In this document: one piece after another, positions 52,350 through 61,291 of the stretch
Layout: each line of letters opens with the position of its first letter
How positions within the stretch are numbered: the first letter of the stretch is position 1
DNA from: SXRF01 sp038043465
Lineage (GTDB): Bacteria; Pseudomonadota; Alphaproteobacteria; Rickettsiales; SXRF01
DNA length: 64,000 bases
Assembly (NCBI GenBank): GCA_038043465.1
Contig: JBBTBX010000006.1
Coordinates: 62,001 to 126,000, forward strand
Reading direction: 5' to 3'
Position numbers and translations under genes: made by a program
The notes under the pieces: model-generated
Told to the model about the DNA's origin: nothing
The model's database searches: none
The model's input: the letters and a program-made list of their open reading frames with translations, nothing else

Positions 52350-52363
52350 TTGATCTGGATCAA
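52350..52363 (-). promoter_or_regulatory. FNR/ANR box upstream of small Cys-rich gene and nnrS
   Basis: TTGATCTGGATCAA is a perfect match to the FNR consensus TTGAT-N4-ATCAA. It lies downstream of the narI-side gene's stop and upstream of the minus-strand frame at 52283, at a distance fitting activation from about -41. The identical sequence occurs upstream of narK1. Confidence 0.85.
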
Positions 52364-52401
52364 TGCGCTAATGATTTGTTTATGCTACACAGCGCGAGAT
52401 T

Positions 52402-52872
52402 CTACTGCACCAGCGGGTTATCTGTCCCTTCCAGATGAATCCCTGCGATGTGGGCTTTGCCAACCAGCACTTTCAGATATTGCTTCACTGCCGTTTGCCA
52501 TGATGCCTCTTTGAGATAGGCAGCGATGGTCGTCTGAACATATTCAAATAGCACAGGATTCCCCTCCGTGTCGCGGAAGGTTTTGCGGTTTTGTTCGTAG
52601 TAACGTTGGCAGCTCACCGCATCAGGTTCAGGGGTGATGACCTCCTGTTCCAGCAATCTACTGATAACATAGTCTTCCTGCGTTTCCTCGCTCGCCGTCG
52701 CATCTGGCGCGGTTATTCCTAGCCGCGTGGCTTCCTGCAATAGAAGTTCCCGAATTGCTAGAGCCTGTGCGGCTTTTTCCTGTGCTTCGGGTAGCGAAGA
52801 TGCTGGGTGGTATTGCATCTCTGCAAACACCTGTTCGTCGCTAATCTCAGTGTTGTTAACGTAAAGGGGCAT
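52402..52872 (-). CDS. Parvulin-type chaperone-like protein of the nar operon, lacking the PPIase core
   Basis: 156 residues. The N-terminal half (ISDEQVFAEMQYHPASSLPE, then QALAIRELLLQEATRLGI) is the helical arm of NifM/SurA-like chaperones often encoded after narI, and the C-terminus (VKQYLKVLVGKAHIAGIHLE ... NPLVQ) matches their ending. The central rotamase domain (usual length brings these to about 250 residues) is missing; the frame passes straight from YYEQNRKTFRD to VLFEYVQTTI. So it probably keeps only the substrate-holding helical body. It overlaps the narI stop by one base, so it is part of the operon and may assist cofactor insertion or folding. Confidence 0.65.
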   Translation of the reverse strand: MPLYVNNTEISDEQVFAEMQYHPASSLPEAQEKAAQALAIRELLLQEATRLGITAPDATASEETQEDYVISRLLEQEVITPEPDAVSCQRYYEQNRKTFRDTEGNPVLFEYVQTTIAAYLKEASWQTAVKQYLKVLVGKAHIAGIHLEGTDNPLVQ

Positions 52873-53561
52873 TATCTGCGAGCCCCACGGCTACGAACCA
52901 CCTGATACGGCCTGCCGATATATTTCACCGGCGCACTAAGTATATGGACTAAACGGGTGAACGGGAAGATCAGAAAAATCGTCATCCCCAGAATCAAATG
53001 CACCTGAAACGGCCAGTCTGTGCCTTTGATGAACTCCGAAGCACCGCTTCGGAAAGTCACTATATGCTGCGCCCATTCCGAAAGCTGAATCATGATGCTT
53101 GCGTCATGGTGTGACAGTGAGAATGGAATGGTGATCATCCCCAGCGTGATCTGCACCCAGAAGATAAAGACCACAAGAATATCCATAGTCGAACTGGTAG
53201 CGCGGATTCTAGCCACGAACATGCGACGGAACACCAGAATAGTGAGACCGATAAAGCCAATCGTCCCTGCAATGCCGCCTGCGATAATCGCCAGCAATTG
53301 CTTCTGTTCGGCAGTGACGAAATGCTCATACACCGCGTGCGGGGTCAGCAGCCCGACCAGATGCCCGAAGAAAATGAAAATCACGCCGATATGGAACATG
53401 ACATTGCCAATTTTCAGCCCTTTATCCGCCAGTAACTGGCTGGAGGATGCTCGCCAGCTATATTGCTCGCGGTCATAGCGAATCAACGTTCCCAGAGCGA
53501 AAATAGTCAGGCAGATGTAAGGATACATACCAAAAAAGAAGGAATAGTAGTAATCGCTCAT
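52872..53561 (-). CDS. narI: Respiratory nitrate reductase gamma subunit (cytochrome b)
   Basis: 229 residues from the ATG at 53561, chosen for the AGGAG site just upstream. Five membrane helices are visible, with the His residues that bind two b-type hemes in the helix near residue 60 (VIFIFFGHLVGL) and the last helices (QVHLILGMTIFLIFPFTRLV then HILS). NarI takes electrons from quinol and passes them to NarH at the inner membrane. The narJ stop overlaps its start by 4 bases. The protein ends with the Arg-rich tail typical of the family. Confidence 0.93.
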   Translation of the reverse strand: MSDYYYSFFFGMYPYICLTIFALGTLIRYDREQYSWRASSSQLLADKGLKIGNVMFHIGVIFIFFGHLVGLLTPHAVYEHFVTAEQKQLLAIIAGGIAGTIGFIGLTILVFRRMFVARIRATSSTMDILVVFIFWVQITLGMITIPFSLSHHDASIMIQLSEWAQHIVTFRSGASEFIKGTDWPFQVHLILGMTIFLIFPFTRLVHILSAPVKYIGRPYQVVRSRGARR

Positions 53562-54268
53562 GGTCTTGCTCCTTGCATCATTTTTTCCAGTGGTTTTGCT
53601 GTGCCGCCACCGCAGCCACCACTGCCACATCCGCCACTGCCACAGCCCCCCGCTTTGGGAGCTTCCGCACCGAGAAAATCAATCGGCTTTTCTTCCCATT
53701 CTTTGTCGAGCTGCTCGAAATTTACTACTACAGGCGCCTTACGCTCCACTTTTTCTGGCGTTTTACCCGCCAGCAACGTGAGCGTATCCAGCACCGCACT
53801 ATACGGGCTGCCACGTTCGGCAAGGCGCTTGCCCAGCGCGACAAGAATGTGGCCTGTATTGGCGAGTTCTTCGAGTGCTTCTTCTTTCGGTATCATTGAG
53901 AGGTATTCGAGGAACACCGGCAGATAATCGGGCAATTCACTGGCGGCGAGGCTGAAGCCTTGCTCCTTATAACGCTCAGCCAAATCGACCATCGCCTGTC
54001 CGCGATCTCGTGATTCGCCATGCACATGCTCGAATAAATGCAAGCTGAGTGAGCGCACACGGTCAAACGTATCCACATAATCCTCTTGCAAATCCAGCAA
54101 ATCTTCTCTCTGGAGCTGTGCCGTGAGTGAACGTAAGCCTGTCACCTGCTCCTTACTCACCAACGCTTCCTGCTCAATCAGGTCGCATAAATCGGAAGTG
54201 CCCTGAAGCCACTCTTCATTCGGATACCACAGCAGGATACCTAGTGCTTTAAAGGTTTTAACTGGCAT
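53558..54268 (-). CDS. narJ: Nitrate reductase assembly chaperone NarJ
   Basis: 236 residues from the ATG at 54268, preceded by GGAGG. The family pattern is clear: KTFKALGILLWYPNEEWLQ, then EDYVDTFDRVRSLSLHLFEH and SELPDYLPVFLEYLS. NarJ inserts the molybdenum cofactor into NarG and is not part of the final enzyme. The C-terminal tail has an unusual run with CGSGGCGSGGCGGG before PLEKMMQGARP; repeated Cys-Gly pairs here could bind metal. It overlaps narH by 11 bases and narI by 4. Confidence 0.93.
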   Translation of the reverse strand: MPVKTFKALGILLWYPNEEWLQGTSDLCDLIEQEALVSKEQVTGLRSLTAQLQREDLLDLQEDYVDTFDRVRSLSLHLFEHVHGESRDRGQAMVDLAERYKEQGFSLAASELPDYLPVFLEYLSMIPKEEALEELANTGHILVALGKRLAERGSPYSAVLDTLTLLAGKTPEKVERKAPVVVNFEQLDKEWEEKPIDFLGAEAPKAGGCGSGGCGSGGCGGGTAKPLEKMMQGARP

Positions 54269-55784
54269 GAGTGCCTCCAAATAGATTTTTGCGTTTAGGT
54301 TTGTCGAACAGCTGTGCCTCGGAATTGCCGCCAGAGCAGCCATTGCCGAAACTGAAACCGCAGCCGGAACGAATATCGAACGCTTTCTCCGCATATTCAC
54401 GGTGCGAAGTGGGGATCACATAGCGGTCTTCGTAATTCGCAATCGCCATGTAGCGGTACATATCCTCGACCAGTGCCTGATTCAACCCGACCTGCTCTAG
54501 AAGTTCGTTGTTCTGAACTCCGTCCACATGCCGACCGCGCATATAAGCACGCATGGCAAGCATACGTTCAAGTGCTACGCGCACTGGTTTTTCTTCGCCT
54601 GCCGTGAGCAGGTTAGCAAGATAGGTGAGTGGAATACGCAAGGACTTCACGTCAGGGATCACCCCGTTCATGCCCATCTCACCACTTTCGGCAGCATTCT
54701 GGATGGGCGAGAGTGGCGGGATATACCAGACCATCGGCAGCGTGCGGTATTCTGGGTGAAGCGGAAAGGCAATCTTCCATTCCATCGCCATTTTATAGAC
54801 GGGCGATTTTCTGGCAGATTCCAGCCAGCTTTCGGGAATCCCCTCGGCACGTGCGGCTTTGATAACCTCTGGATCATTCGGATCAAGGAACATCTCCAGC
54901 TGCGCGTGGTATAGATTCTGCTCATCTTCCACCGAAGCGGCAGCCTCGATTTTATCGGCATCATAAAGCAGCACGCCAAGATAGCGGATACGACCTACGC
55001 AGGTTTCGGAACACACGGTCGGTTCACCGTTTTCGATGCGCGGATAACAGAAGGTGCATTTTTCGGACTTGCCCGATTCCCAATTGAAGTAAATCTTCTT
55101 GTAGGGGCATGCCGATACGCACATGCGCCAGCCACGGCACTTGTCCTGATCAATCAGCACAATGCCATCTTCCTCGCGCTTGTAGATTGCTCCAGATGGG
55201 CACGCTGCAACGCAGGCGGGGTTTAGGCAATGCTCGCATAGACGCGGCAGATACATCATGAAGGTGTTCTCAAACTGGCCATACATTTCTTTTTGGATGT
55301 TCTCGAAGTTGTAATCCTTGCTGCGATGCTCAAACTCACCGCCGAGGATTTCCTCCCAGTTTGGCCCGCCGACGATTTTATCCATCTTCTTGCCGGTAAT
55401 CACCGAAACGGGACGTGCGGTTGGCATCGTTTTCGCTTCGGGTGATTTATGCAGATGTTCGTAATCGAAGGTGAATGGCTCGTAATAATCGTCGATAGAT
55501 GGCAGGTTGGGGTTGGCAAATATATTCGCCAGCGCACGCCATTTTCCGCCCTGCTTGGGGTGGATTTTGCCGTTCTTCTTGCGCTCCCATCCACCTTTCC
55601 AACGATCCTGATTTTCCCAGTCTTTAGGGTAACCAATGCCGGGTTTGGTTTCGACGTTGTTGAACCACGCATATTCCACGCCACGACGCGAAGTCCAGAC
55701 GTTTTTACAGGTGACGGAACAGGTATGACAGCCGATACATTTATCGAGGTTCAACACCATGCCAATTTGTGCTCTTACTTTCAT
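54258..55784 (-). CDS. narH: Respiratory nitrate reductase beta subunit (iron-sulfur)
   Basis: 508 residues from the ATG at 55784 with an AGGGG site upstream. Four ferredoxin-like clusters are visible: CIGCHTCSVTCKNVW at the N-terminus, CEHCLNPACVAACPSGAIYK, CRGWRMCVSACPYKKIYF (Trp in place of Cys, the known site for the [3Fe-4S] cluster) and CTFCYPR...CSETCVGR. These pass electrons from NarI to NarG on the cytoplasmic side. The C-terminus carries a Cys-rich FSFGNGCSGG. The operon order narGHJI is standard. Confidence 0.95.
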   Translation of the reverse strand: MKVRAQIGMVLNLDKCIGCHTCSVTCKNVWTSRRGVEYAWFNNVETKPGIGYPKDWENQDRWKGGWERKKNGKIHPKQGGKWRALANIFANPNLPSIDDYYEPFTFDYEHLHKSPEAKTMPTARPVSVITGKKMDKIVGGPNWEEILGGEFEHRSKDYNFENIQKEMYGQFENTFMMYLPRLCEHCLNPACVAACPSGAIYKREEDGIVLIDQDKCRGWRMCVSACPYKKIYFNWESGKSEKCTFCYPRIENGEPTVCSETCVGRIRYLGVLLYDADKIEAAASVEDEQNLYHAQLEMFLDPNDPEVIKAARAEGIPESWLESARKSPVYKMAMEWKIAFPLHPEYRTLPMVWYIPPLSPIQNAAESGEMGMNGVIPDVKSLRIPLTYLANLLTAGEEKPVRVALERMLAMRAYMRGRHVDGVQNNELLEQVGLNQALVEDMYRYMAIANYEDRYVIPTSHREYAEKAFDIRSGCGFSFGNGCSGGNSEAQLFDKPKRKNLFGGTHAS

Positions 55785-55794
55785 GGTATTTCCC

Positions 55795-58700
55795 CTATTT
55801 CGCTGCCGATTCGAGTCTAGGCATTTCACCGCCTAAAGCCGCACCATAATTATCTTCGTTCATCCAGTCTATTTTCTCCATTTTGCGAAGGATAATAAAC
55901 TCATCGCGATTACAGCCGACCGTGCCATAGTAATTAAAATCATAGGCAAGCTGTGCATATCCGCCGATCATGTGAGTAGGTTTCAACACCGTGCGGGTGA
56001 CAGAATTGTGAATGCCGCCACGCAGACCTGTGATTTCACTACCCGGCACGTTGATGATTTTCTCCTGCGCGTGATACATCATAATCATACCTTCTGGCAC
56101 ACGCTGGCTTACCACCGCCCGCGCAGTGAGTGCGCCGTTGGTGTTGTAGGCTTCAACCCAGTCATTATCGATCACGCCGATTTTCTTGGCATCAATTTCC
56201 GAAATCCAAACAATCGGCCCGCCGCGCGAGAGCGTAAGCATCAGCAAATTATCCGTATAGGTCGAGTGGATGCCCCATTTCTGGTGCGGCGTGATGAAGT
56301 TCAGCAGCACCTGCTTGCGGCCTTTGCCGAATTTCTCGATCACGCTTTCGGTGGTTTTCATATCCACCGGTGGTTTATATACGCAGAGCGATTCGCCGAA
56401 GGCACGCATCCAGCTATGATCCTGATAGAGCTGCTGACGCCCCGTGAGCGTGCGCCACGGAATCAACTCATGCACGTTGGTATAACCCGCCGTATAGCTG
56501 ACATGCTCGGACTCAATCCCGCTCCATGTTGGCGAGGAAATAATCTTCCTCGGCTGTGCCTGAATATCACGGAAGCGGATTTTTTCATCCTCCCGCGTAT
56601 CCGCAAGGTGGGCGTGCTCACGGCCTGTGGCTTCGCTCAGCGCATTCCATGCTTTCACCGCCACATGACCATTGGTTTCCGGTGCTAGTGTGAGGATAAT
56701 TTCTGCCGCATCAATCGCGGATTCGATTTTTGGCAGACCTTTGGAAACGCCTTCTTCCGTGACGGTGTAATTCAGCTCCGCCAGCAGTTTCAACTCATAT
56801 TCCGTATTCCAGTTGATACCTTTGCCGCCATTGCCCAGCTTGGCGAGCAGTGGCCCAAGCGAGGTGAATTTTTTGTAGGTACTCGGGTAATCACGCTCGA
56901 CTAGGAAGACATTCGGCATGGTTTTACCAGGTATCGGCTCACATTCGCCTTTTTTCCAGTCCTTCACATCGAAGGCTTGCGCGATTTCATTCGCCGTATC
57001 GTGCTTGATCGGGTTCATCACCACATCTTGCTCTACGCCTAGATGCCCGATGCAAACTTCGGAGAATTTCTTGGCGAGACCTTTGTAAATATCCCAGTCA
57101 CTGCGCGATTCCCACGCGGGATCAACCGCTGCCGAAAGCGGGTGAATGAATGGGTGCATGTCGGAAGTATTGAGATCGTTTTTCTCGTACCAGGTCGCGG
57201 TTGGCAAGACGATGTCCGAATACATGCAGGTGGTGGACATGCGGAAATCGAGCGTCACCAGCAGGTCGAGCTTGCCTTCAGGTGCGGTCTCATGCCACAC
57301 GACATCTTTGGGCTTAGTACCACCAAATTTACCAAGGTCAACGCCTTGCACACCGTGGCTGGTGCCGAGTAGATGCTTGAGGAAATACTCATGACCTTTG
57401 CCACTGGAGCCGAGAATATTCGAACGCCAGACGAACATGTTGCGCGGCCAGTTCTGTGGCGCATCTGGGTCATTGCAGGAGAGTTTGAGGTCGCCTGACT
57501 TTAACCCTTCGGCGACAGCCTCACCGACATTACGCCCCGATTTTTTGATACTCGCCCCTACTTCCAGAGGATTGCGCTCTAATTGCGGAGCAGATGGCAG
57601 CCAGCCCATACGTTCAGATTTCACATTGCAGTCGATAAACGAAAGCTCTTTCCACTCTGGGTTATCTTCCAGCGGCGACAAAATCCCCTCTATTGAAAGC
57701 CGTTCATAACGCCACTGGTCGGTATGGGCATAGAAGAACGATGTTGAATTCTGTTGACGCGGCGGGCGGTTCCAGTCGGTTGCAAATGCCAGTGGTGCCC
57801 AGCCCGTTTGCGGACGCAGCTTTTCCTGACCCACATAATGACTCCAACCACCGCCAGATTTGCCGATACAACCGCACATCACCAGCATGTTGATGATAGC
57901 GCGGTAGTTCATATCCATGTGATACCAGTGGTTCATCGCCGCACCGATGATCACCATCGATTTACCATGGGTTTTATGTGCGTTCTCGGCAAATTGACGA
58001 GCGACGTTGATGACATGCTCGCGCTTCACGCCGGTGATATGCTCCTGCCACGCCGGTGTGTAAGGGGTATCATCGTCAAACGAGGTGGCAACATTCGCAC
58101 CACCCAGCCCGCGATCTACGCCGTAATTTGCAATAAAAAGATCATAGACGGTGGCGACATACGCCTCACCCTCTTTGAGCTTCATTTTTACAACAGGCAC
58201 ATTGCGCTCAAGAATGCTGGCGTGATCGGTGCTATTAAAATGTTCATGTTCGATATTCCCAAAATAAGGGAATGCGACAGAGCCTATTTCTTTTTTGCTA
58301 TGCTCGATGAGCGACAGCAACGGCCAGATTTCCTCGCCCGTTACTTCATCTTTTGGCTCTAGGTTCCATTTGCCTTTTTGCCCCCAGCGCGAGCCAACAG
58401 TGCCATTGGGGATACGCACGCGTTCTTCTTTGCCGCAGATGATGACGGGTTTCCAATCGGGATTGTTATCGGTATTGAGATTTTTATCAAAATCTGAAGC
58501 GCGCAGCATACGTTCCGGCACCAGCGCATCGCCGCGCTTCACCATCCGCACGAGGAAGGGCATATCAGTATATTGGCGGCAGTAATCGTCGAAATAGTCG
58601 CTTTTTCCATTCACATGCCACTCGGACATGATGACATGCCCCATTGCCATCGCAAGCGCGGCATCGGTGCCTTGTTTCGGGTGCATCCAGAGATCCGCCA

Positions 58701-59571
58701 GCTTGGCGACTTCCGAATAATCAGGCGTGACCGCAACCGTTTTAGCACCTTTGTAACGCACCTCGGTGAAGAAGTGGGCATCGGGCGTGCGCGTTTGTGG
58801 CACGTTGGAACCCCAAGCGATAATAAAGCTGGAGTTATACCAATCCGCTGATTCCGGCACGTCCGTCTGCTCACCCCAAGTTTGTGGGCTGGAGGGAGGC
58901 AAATCGCAGTACCAGTCATAAAAACTCATGCACACACCGCCAATCAGCGATAGGTAGCGGCTGCCCGCAGCATAGGATACCATCGACATCGCGGGGATGG
59001 GCGAGAAGCCGATAATGCGGTCGGGACCGTGTTTCTTTGCGGTATAAACGTTGGCTGCCACAATGATCTCATTCACTTCTTCCCAATCGGCGCGTACAAA
59101 CCCGCCCTTGCCACGCACCTGTTGGTACGATTTGCGGGTGGCTTCGTTGGTGACGATGGATTCCCATGCATTCACGGGATCTTTGGCGATCACTTTTGCG
59201 ACACGCCACGCTTTAAGAAGACGGCTACGTACCAACGGATATTTCATTCGGTTGGCACTATAGAGATACCATGAATAGCTTGCGCCGCGTGAGCAACCGC
59301 GCGGTTCATGGTTGGGCATATCAGGGCGGGTGCGCGGATAATCCGTCTGCTGGGTTTCCCACGTCACAAGACCGTTTTTGACATAGATTTTCCAACTGCA
59401 CGAGCCAGTGCAATTCACACCATGCGTCGAGCGCACAATTTTGTCATGCTGCCAACGGCTACGGTAAGACTGCTCCCAACCACGCGACTCATCGGTCATC
59501 ACCCCATGATCGCCCGAGAAATTCTCTGTCTCACGTTTGAAGAAGGTCAGTTTGTCGATAATATGGCTCAT
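55795..59571 (-). CDS. narG: Respiratory nitrate reductase alpha subunit (molybdopterin)
   Basis: 1258 residues, the usual length. The N-terminal FS0 cluster ligands are in HGVNCTGSCSWKIYVKNG and GCSRGASYSWY. The molybdenum Asp is in FYDWYCDLPPSSPQTWGEQ, followed by NSSFIIAWGSNVPQTRTPDA. These put it in the NarG/DMSO-reductase family, which reduces nitrate to nitrite in the cytoplasm. There is no twin-Arg signal in the start (MSHIIDKLTFFKRET), so export is not expected. A perfect FNR box lies about 67 bases upstream of the ATG, so expression under low oxygen is probable. narH starts 10 bases after its stop. Confidence 0.97.
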   Translation of the reverse strand: MSHIIDKLTFFKRETENFSGDHGVMTDESRGWEQSYRSRWQHDKIVRSTHGVNCTGSCSWKIYVKNGLVTWETQQTDYPRTRPDMPNHEPRGCSRGASYSWYLYSANRMKYPLVRSRLLKAWRVAKVIAKDPVNAWESIVTNEATRKSYQQVRGKGGFVRADWEEVNEIIVAANVYTAKKHGPDRIIGFSPIPAMSMVSYAAGSRYLSLIGGVCMSFYDWYCDLPPSSPQTWGEQTDVPESADWYNSSFIIAWGSNVPQTRTPDAHFFTEVRYKGAKTVAVTPDYSEVAKLADLWMHPKQGTDAALAMAMGHVIMSEWHVNGKSDYFDDYCRQYTDMPFLVRMVKRGDALVPERMLRASDFDKNLNTDNNPDWKPVIICGKEERVRIPNGTVGSRWGQKGKWNLEPKDEVTGEEIWPLLSLIEHSKKEIGSVAFPYFGNIEHEHFNSTDHASILERNVPVVKMKLKEGEAYVATVYDLFIANYGVDRGLGGANVATSFDDDTPYTPAWQEHITGVKREHVINVARQFAENAHKTHGKSMVIIGAAMNHWYHMDMNYRAIINMLVMCGCIGKSGGGWSHYVGQEKLRPQTGWAPLAFATDWNRPPRQQNSTSFFYAHTDQWRYERLSIEGILSPLEDNPEWKELSFIDCNVKSERMGWLPSAPQLERNPLEVGASIKKSGRNVGEAVAEGLKSGDLKLSCNDPDAPQNWPRNMFVWRSNILGSSGKGHEYFLKHLLGTSHGVQGVDLGKFGGTKPKDVVWHETAPEGKLDLLVTLDFRMSTTCMYSDIVLPTATWYEKNDLNTSDMHPFIHPLSAAVDPAWESRSDWDIYKGLAKKFSEVCIGHLGVEQDVVMNPIKHDTANEIAQAFDVKDWKKGECEPIPGKTMPNVFLVERDYPSTYKKFTSLGPLLAKLGNGGKGINWNTEYELKLLAELNYTVTEEGVSKGLPKIESAIDAAEIILTLAPETNGHVAVKAWNALSEATGREHAHLADTREDEKIRFRDIQAQPRKIISSPTWSGIESEHVSYTAGYTNVHELIPWRTLTGRQQLYQDHSWMRAFGESLCVYKPPVDMKTTESVIEKFGKGRKQVLLNFITPHQKWGIHSTYTDNLLMLTLSRGGPIVWISEIDAKKIGVIDNDWVEAYNTNGALTARAVVSQRVPEGMIMMYHAQEKIINVPGSEITGLRGGIHNSVTRTVLKPTHMIGGYAQLAYDFNYYGTVGCNRDEFIILRKMEKIDWMNEDNYGAALGGEMPRLESAAK

Positions 59572-59631
59572 GGTCTTCTATCCTTGTATGTTTTGCTGGG
59601 GGGATGCTAGGGCGTATCCCCCCGATTGAGA

Positions 59632-59645
59632 TTGATATGGATCAA
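59632..59645 (-). promoter_or_regulatory. FNR box of the narG promoter
   Basis: TTGATATGGATCAA is a perfect FNR-consensus palindrome between the stop of the second narK gene and the narG start. It shows that narGHJI has its own promoter and is not solely transcribed from narK1. Its centre is about 67 bases from the narG start. Confidence 0.85.
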
Positions 59646-59650
59646 CTACC

Positions 59651-61258
59651 CTATGGATTTTGTACATAGGCATTTTTGCGTAGGTAGAACCACCAGTTGA
59701 TGACGATGCACAGCGCATAGAATATGGCGAATCCGTAGAGTGCATTTTCTGGCGTGGTGGCTTTAATCTGCTCACCAAATACCTGCGGAATAATGAAAGC
59801 ACCGTAGGCCGCCACCGCCGATGTCCAGCCCAACACGGGGCCAGCTTGCTCTTTGTCGAACACCACCGCAACGGTGCGGAATGTCGAGCCATTGCCAATG
59901 CCTGATGCAAAAAACAAGAGTAGGAACAATAACAGGAACGGAATAAAGTAAACTTCTGGTGTTGCCGATGCGTAGGCCTGTTTCATGTAATAGGCTACAC
60001 CCAGCGCACCACCCACCATAAGGAAGGAGATAATTTGCGTGACTTTCGCACCTCCCATTTTATCAGCAATCCAGCCACCGATGGGGCGGATAATGGCACC
60101 GATGAACGGCCCCATCCACGCATACATTAGCGCGCTGGGGGCGTTGGGGTTCGCGGTGGTGTGCGTCATCACGCCGTCCACCATCAGATGCTGGAAGCCG
60201 AAGATTACTTGAATCGCCAGAGCCAGCGCGGCGGAGTAACCGATAAACGAACCGAAGGTCATAGTATAAATGATCGTCATCGCCCAAGTATGCTTGTTAT
60301 TGAAAATTTTGTACTGGCGAGAAAGATTCTGTTTATAAAGATCTCCAGCAGGAACAAGTTTCAACAAGAATAATGTGGCAACGATGACGACAGGAATCAC
60401 CAGCCACTTACTCAGACCATATCCACCGGCTTCTGGTGGTTGCATGAGTATAAATCCAGCCGCCGCCGTAAATAGCCCAGTGAACAGCATCGCAAAGATC
60501 CGTGTAAACGCGCTAAGCAATGACCCTGGATTTGGCGTAACATGAGGAACAACCAGATTATTCATCCTTGTCCATGTCAGGAAGAAAAGCGGAATCAATA
60601 GCACCAGCCACACATAACCAGCATTGTGGATATAGGTTTCGGCACCAGCAGGTATCTTACCAAATAACCAACCGCTGGCCGATTTCAATATCATTGAGTC
60701 CCCGCCGAACACAGCACTTGTCATGACCAGCGGAATGAGAATCTGCATGGTGGTTACACCAAAATTTCCTAACCCTGCATTCAACCCTAACGCCAACCCC
60801 TGCATTTTTTTAGGGAAGAAAAAGCTGATATTTGACATGGAGGAAGCAAAGTTTCCCCCACCAATCCCAGAAAGCAGCGCGAGCATTTGATACGCCCAAA
60901 GAGGAGTATTTGGATTTTGCAGTGCCATGCCTGTCCCTATGGCAGGAATCATCAATAAGGACGTTGTCAGGAAGATGGTGTTGCGTCCCCCAGCGATACG
61001 AATCATAAACGAACTTGGAATACGCAGTGTTGCGCCAGCCAGACCACCAATCCCCGCCAGCGTAAACAGTTCCGAAGGCGTAAATGGAAAGCCTAGATTG
61101 AGCATCTGCACAGTGACAATGCTCCAATACATCCACACCGCAAAACCACAAAGCAGGCATGGAATGGAAATCCATAAATTGTTATAGGCGACGAACTTGC
61201 CTTCTTTGTGCCAAAATCCCTCGTGATCTGGATCCCAGTGTGTAATCATTGCATTCAT
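59651..61258 (-). CDS. narK: Nitrate/nitrite transporter, NarK2-type
   Basis: 535 residues with about twelve to fourteen membrane helices of the major facilitator superfamily. The nitrate signature GGGNFASSMSNISFFFPKKM with GLALGLNAGLGNFG is present, and the conserved membrane Arg lies in GATLRIPSSFMIR. The central loop between helices is long. Members exchange nitrate for nitrite at the inner membrane. It lies directly upstream of narG and 33 bases after the other narK-like gene. The pair matches the NarK1-NarK2 unit that is fused in some denitrifiers. Confidence 0.9.
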   Translation of the reverse strand: MNAMITHWDPDHEGFWHKEGKFVAYNNLWISIPCLLCGFAVWMYWSIVTVQMLNLGFPFTPSELFTLAGIGGLAGATLRIPSSFMIRIAGGRNTIFLTTSLLMIPAIGTGMALQNPNTPLWAYQMLALLSGIGGGNFASSMSNISFFFPKKMQGLALGLNAGLGNFGVTTMQILIPLVMTSAVFGGDSMILKSASGWLFGKIPAGAETYIHNAGYVWLVLLIPLFFLTWTRMNNLVVPHVTPNPGSLLSAFTRIFAMLFTGLFTAAAGFILMQPPEAGGYGLSKWLVIPVVIVATLFLLKLVPAGDLYKQNLSRQYKIFNNKHTWAMTIIYTMTFGSFIGYSAALALAIQVIFGFQHLMVDGVMTHTTANPNAPSALMYAWMGPFIGAIIRPIGGWIADKMGGAKVTQIISFLMVGGALGVAYYMKQAYASATPEVYFIPFLLLFLLLFFASGIGNGSTFRTVAVVFDKEQAGPVLGWTSAVAAYGAFIIPQVFGEQIKATTPENALYGFAIFYALCIVINWWFYLRKNAYVQNP

Positions 61259-61291
61259 ACGATCTCCTTTGTTGGCACTTAAAAAATGTGA

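Noticed and set aside
56000..59300. Long plus-strand frames opposite narG
   Set aside because: They are antisense shadows of a strongly conserved gene in a GC-richer region; their translations show no domain pattern and no ribosome sites.
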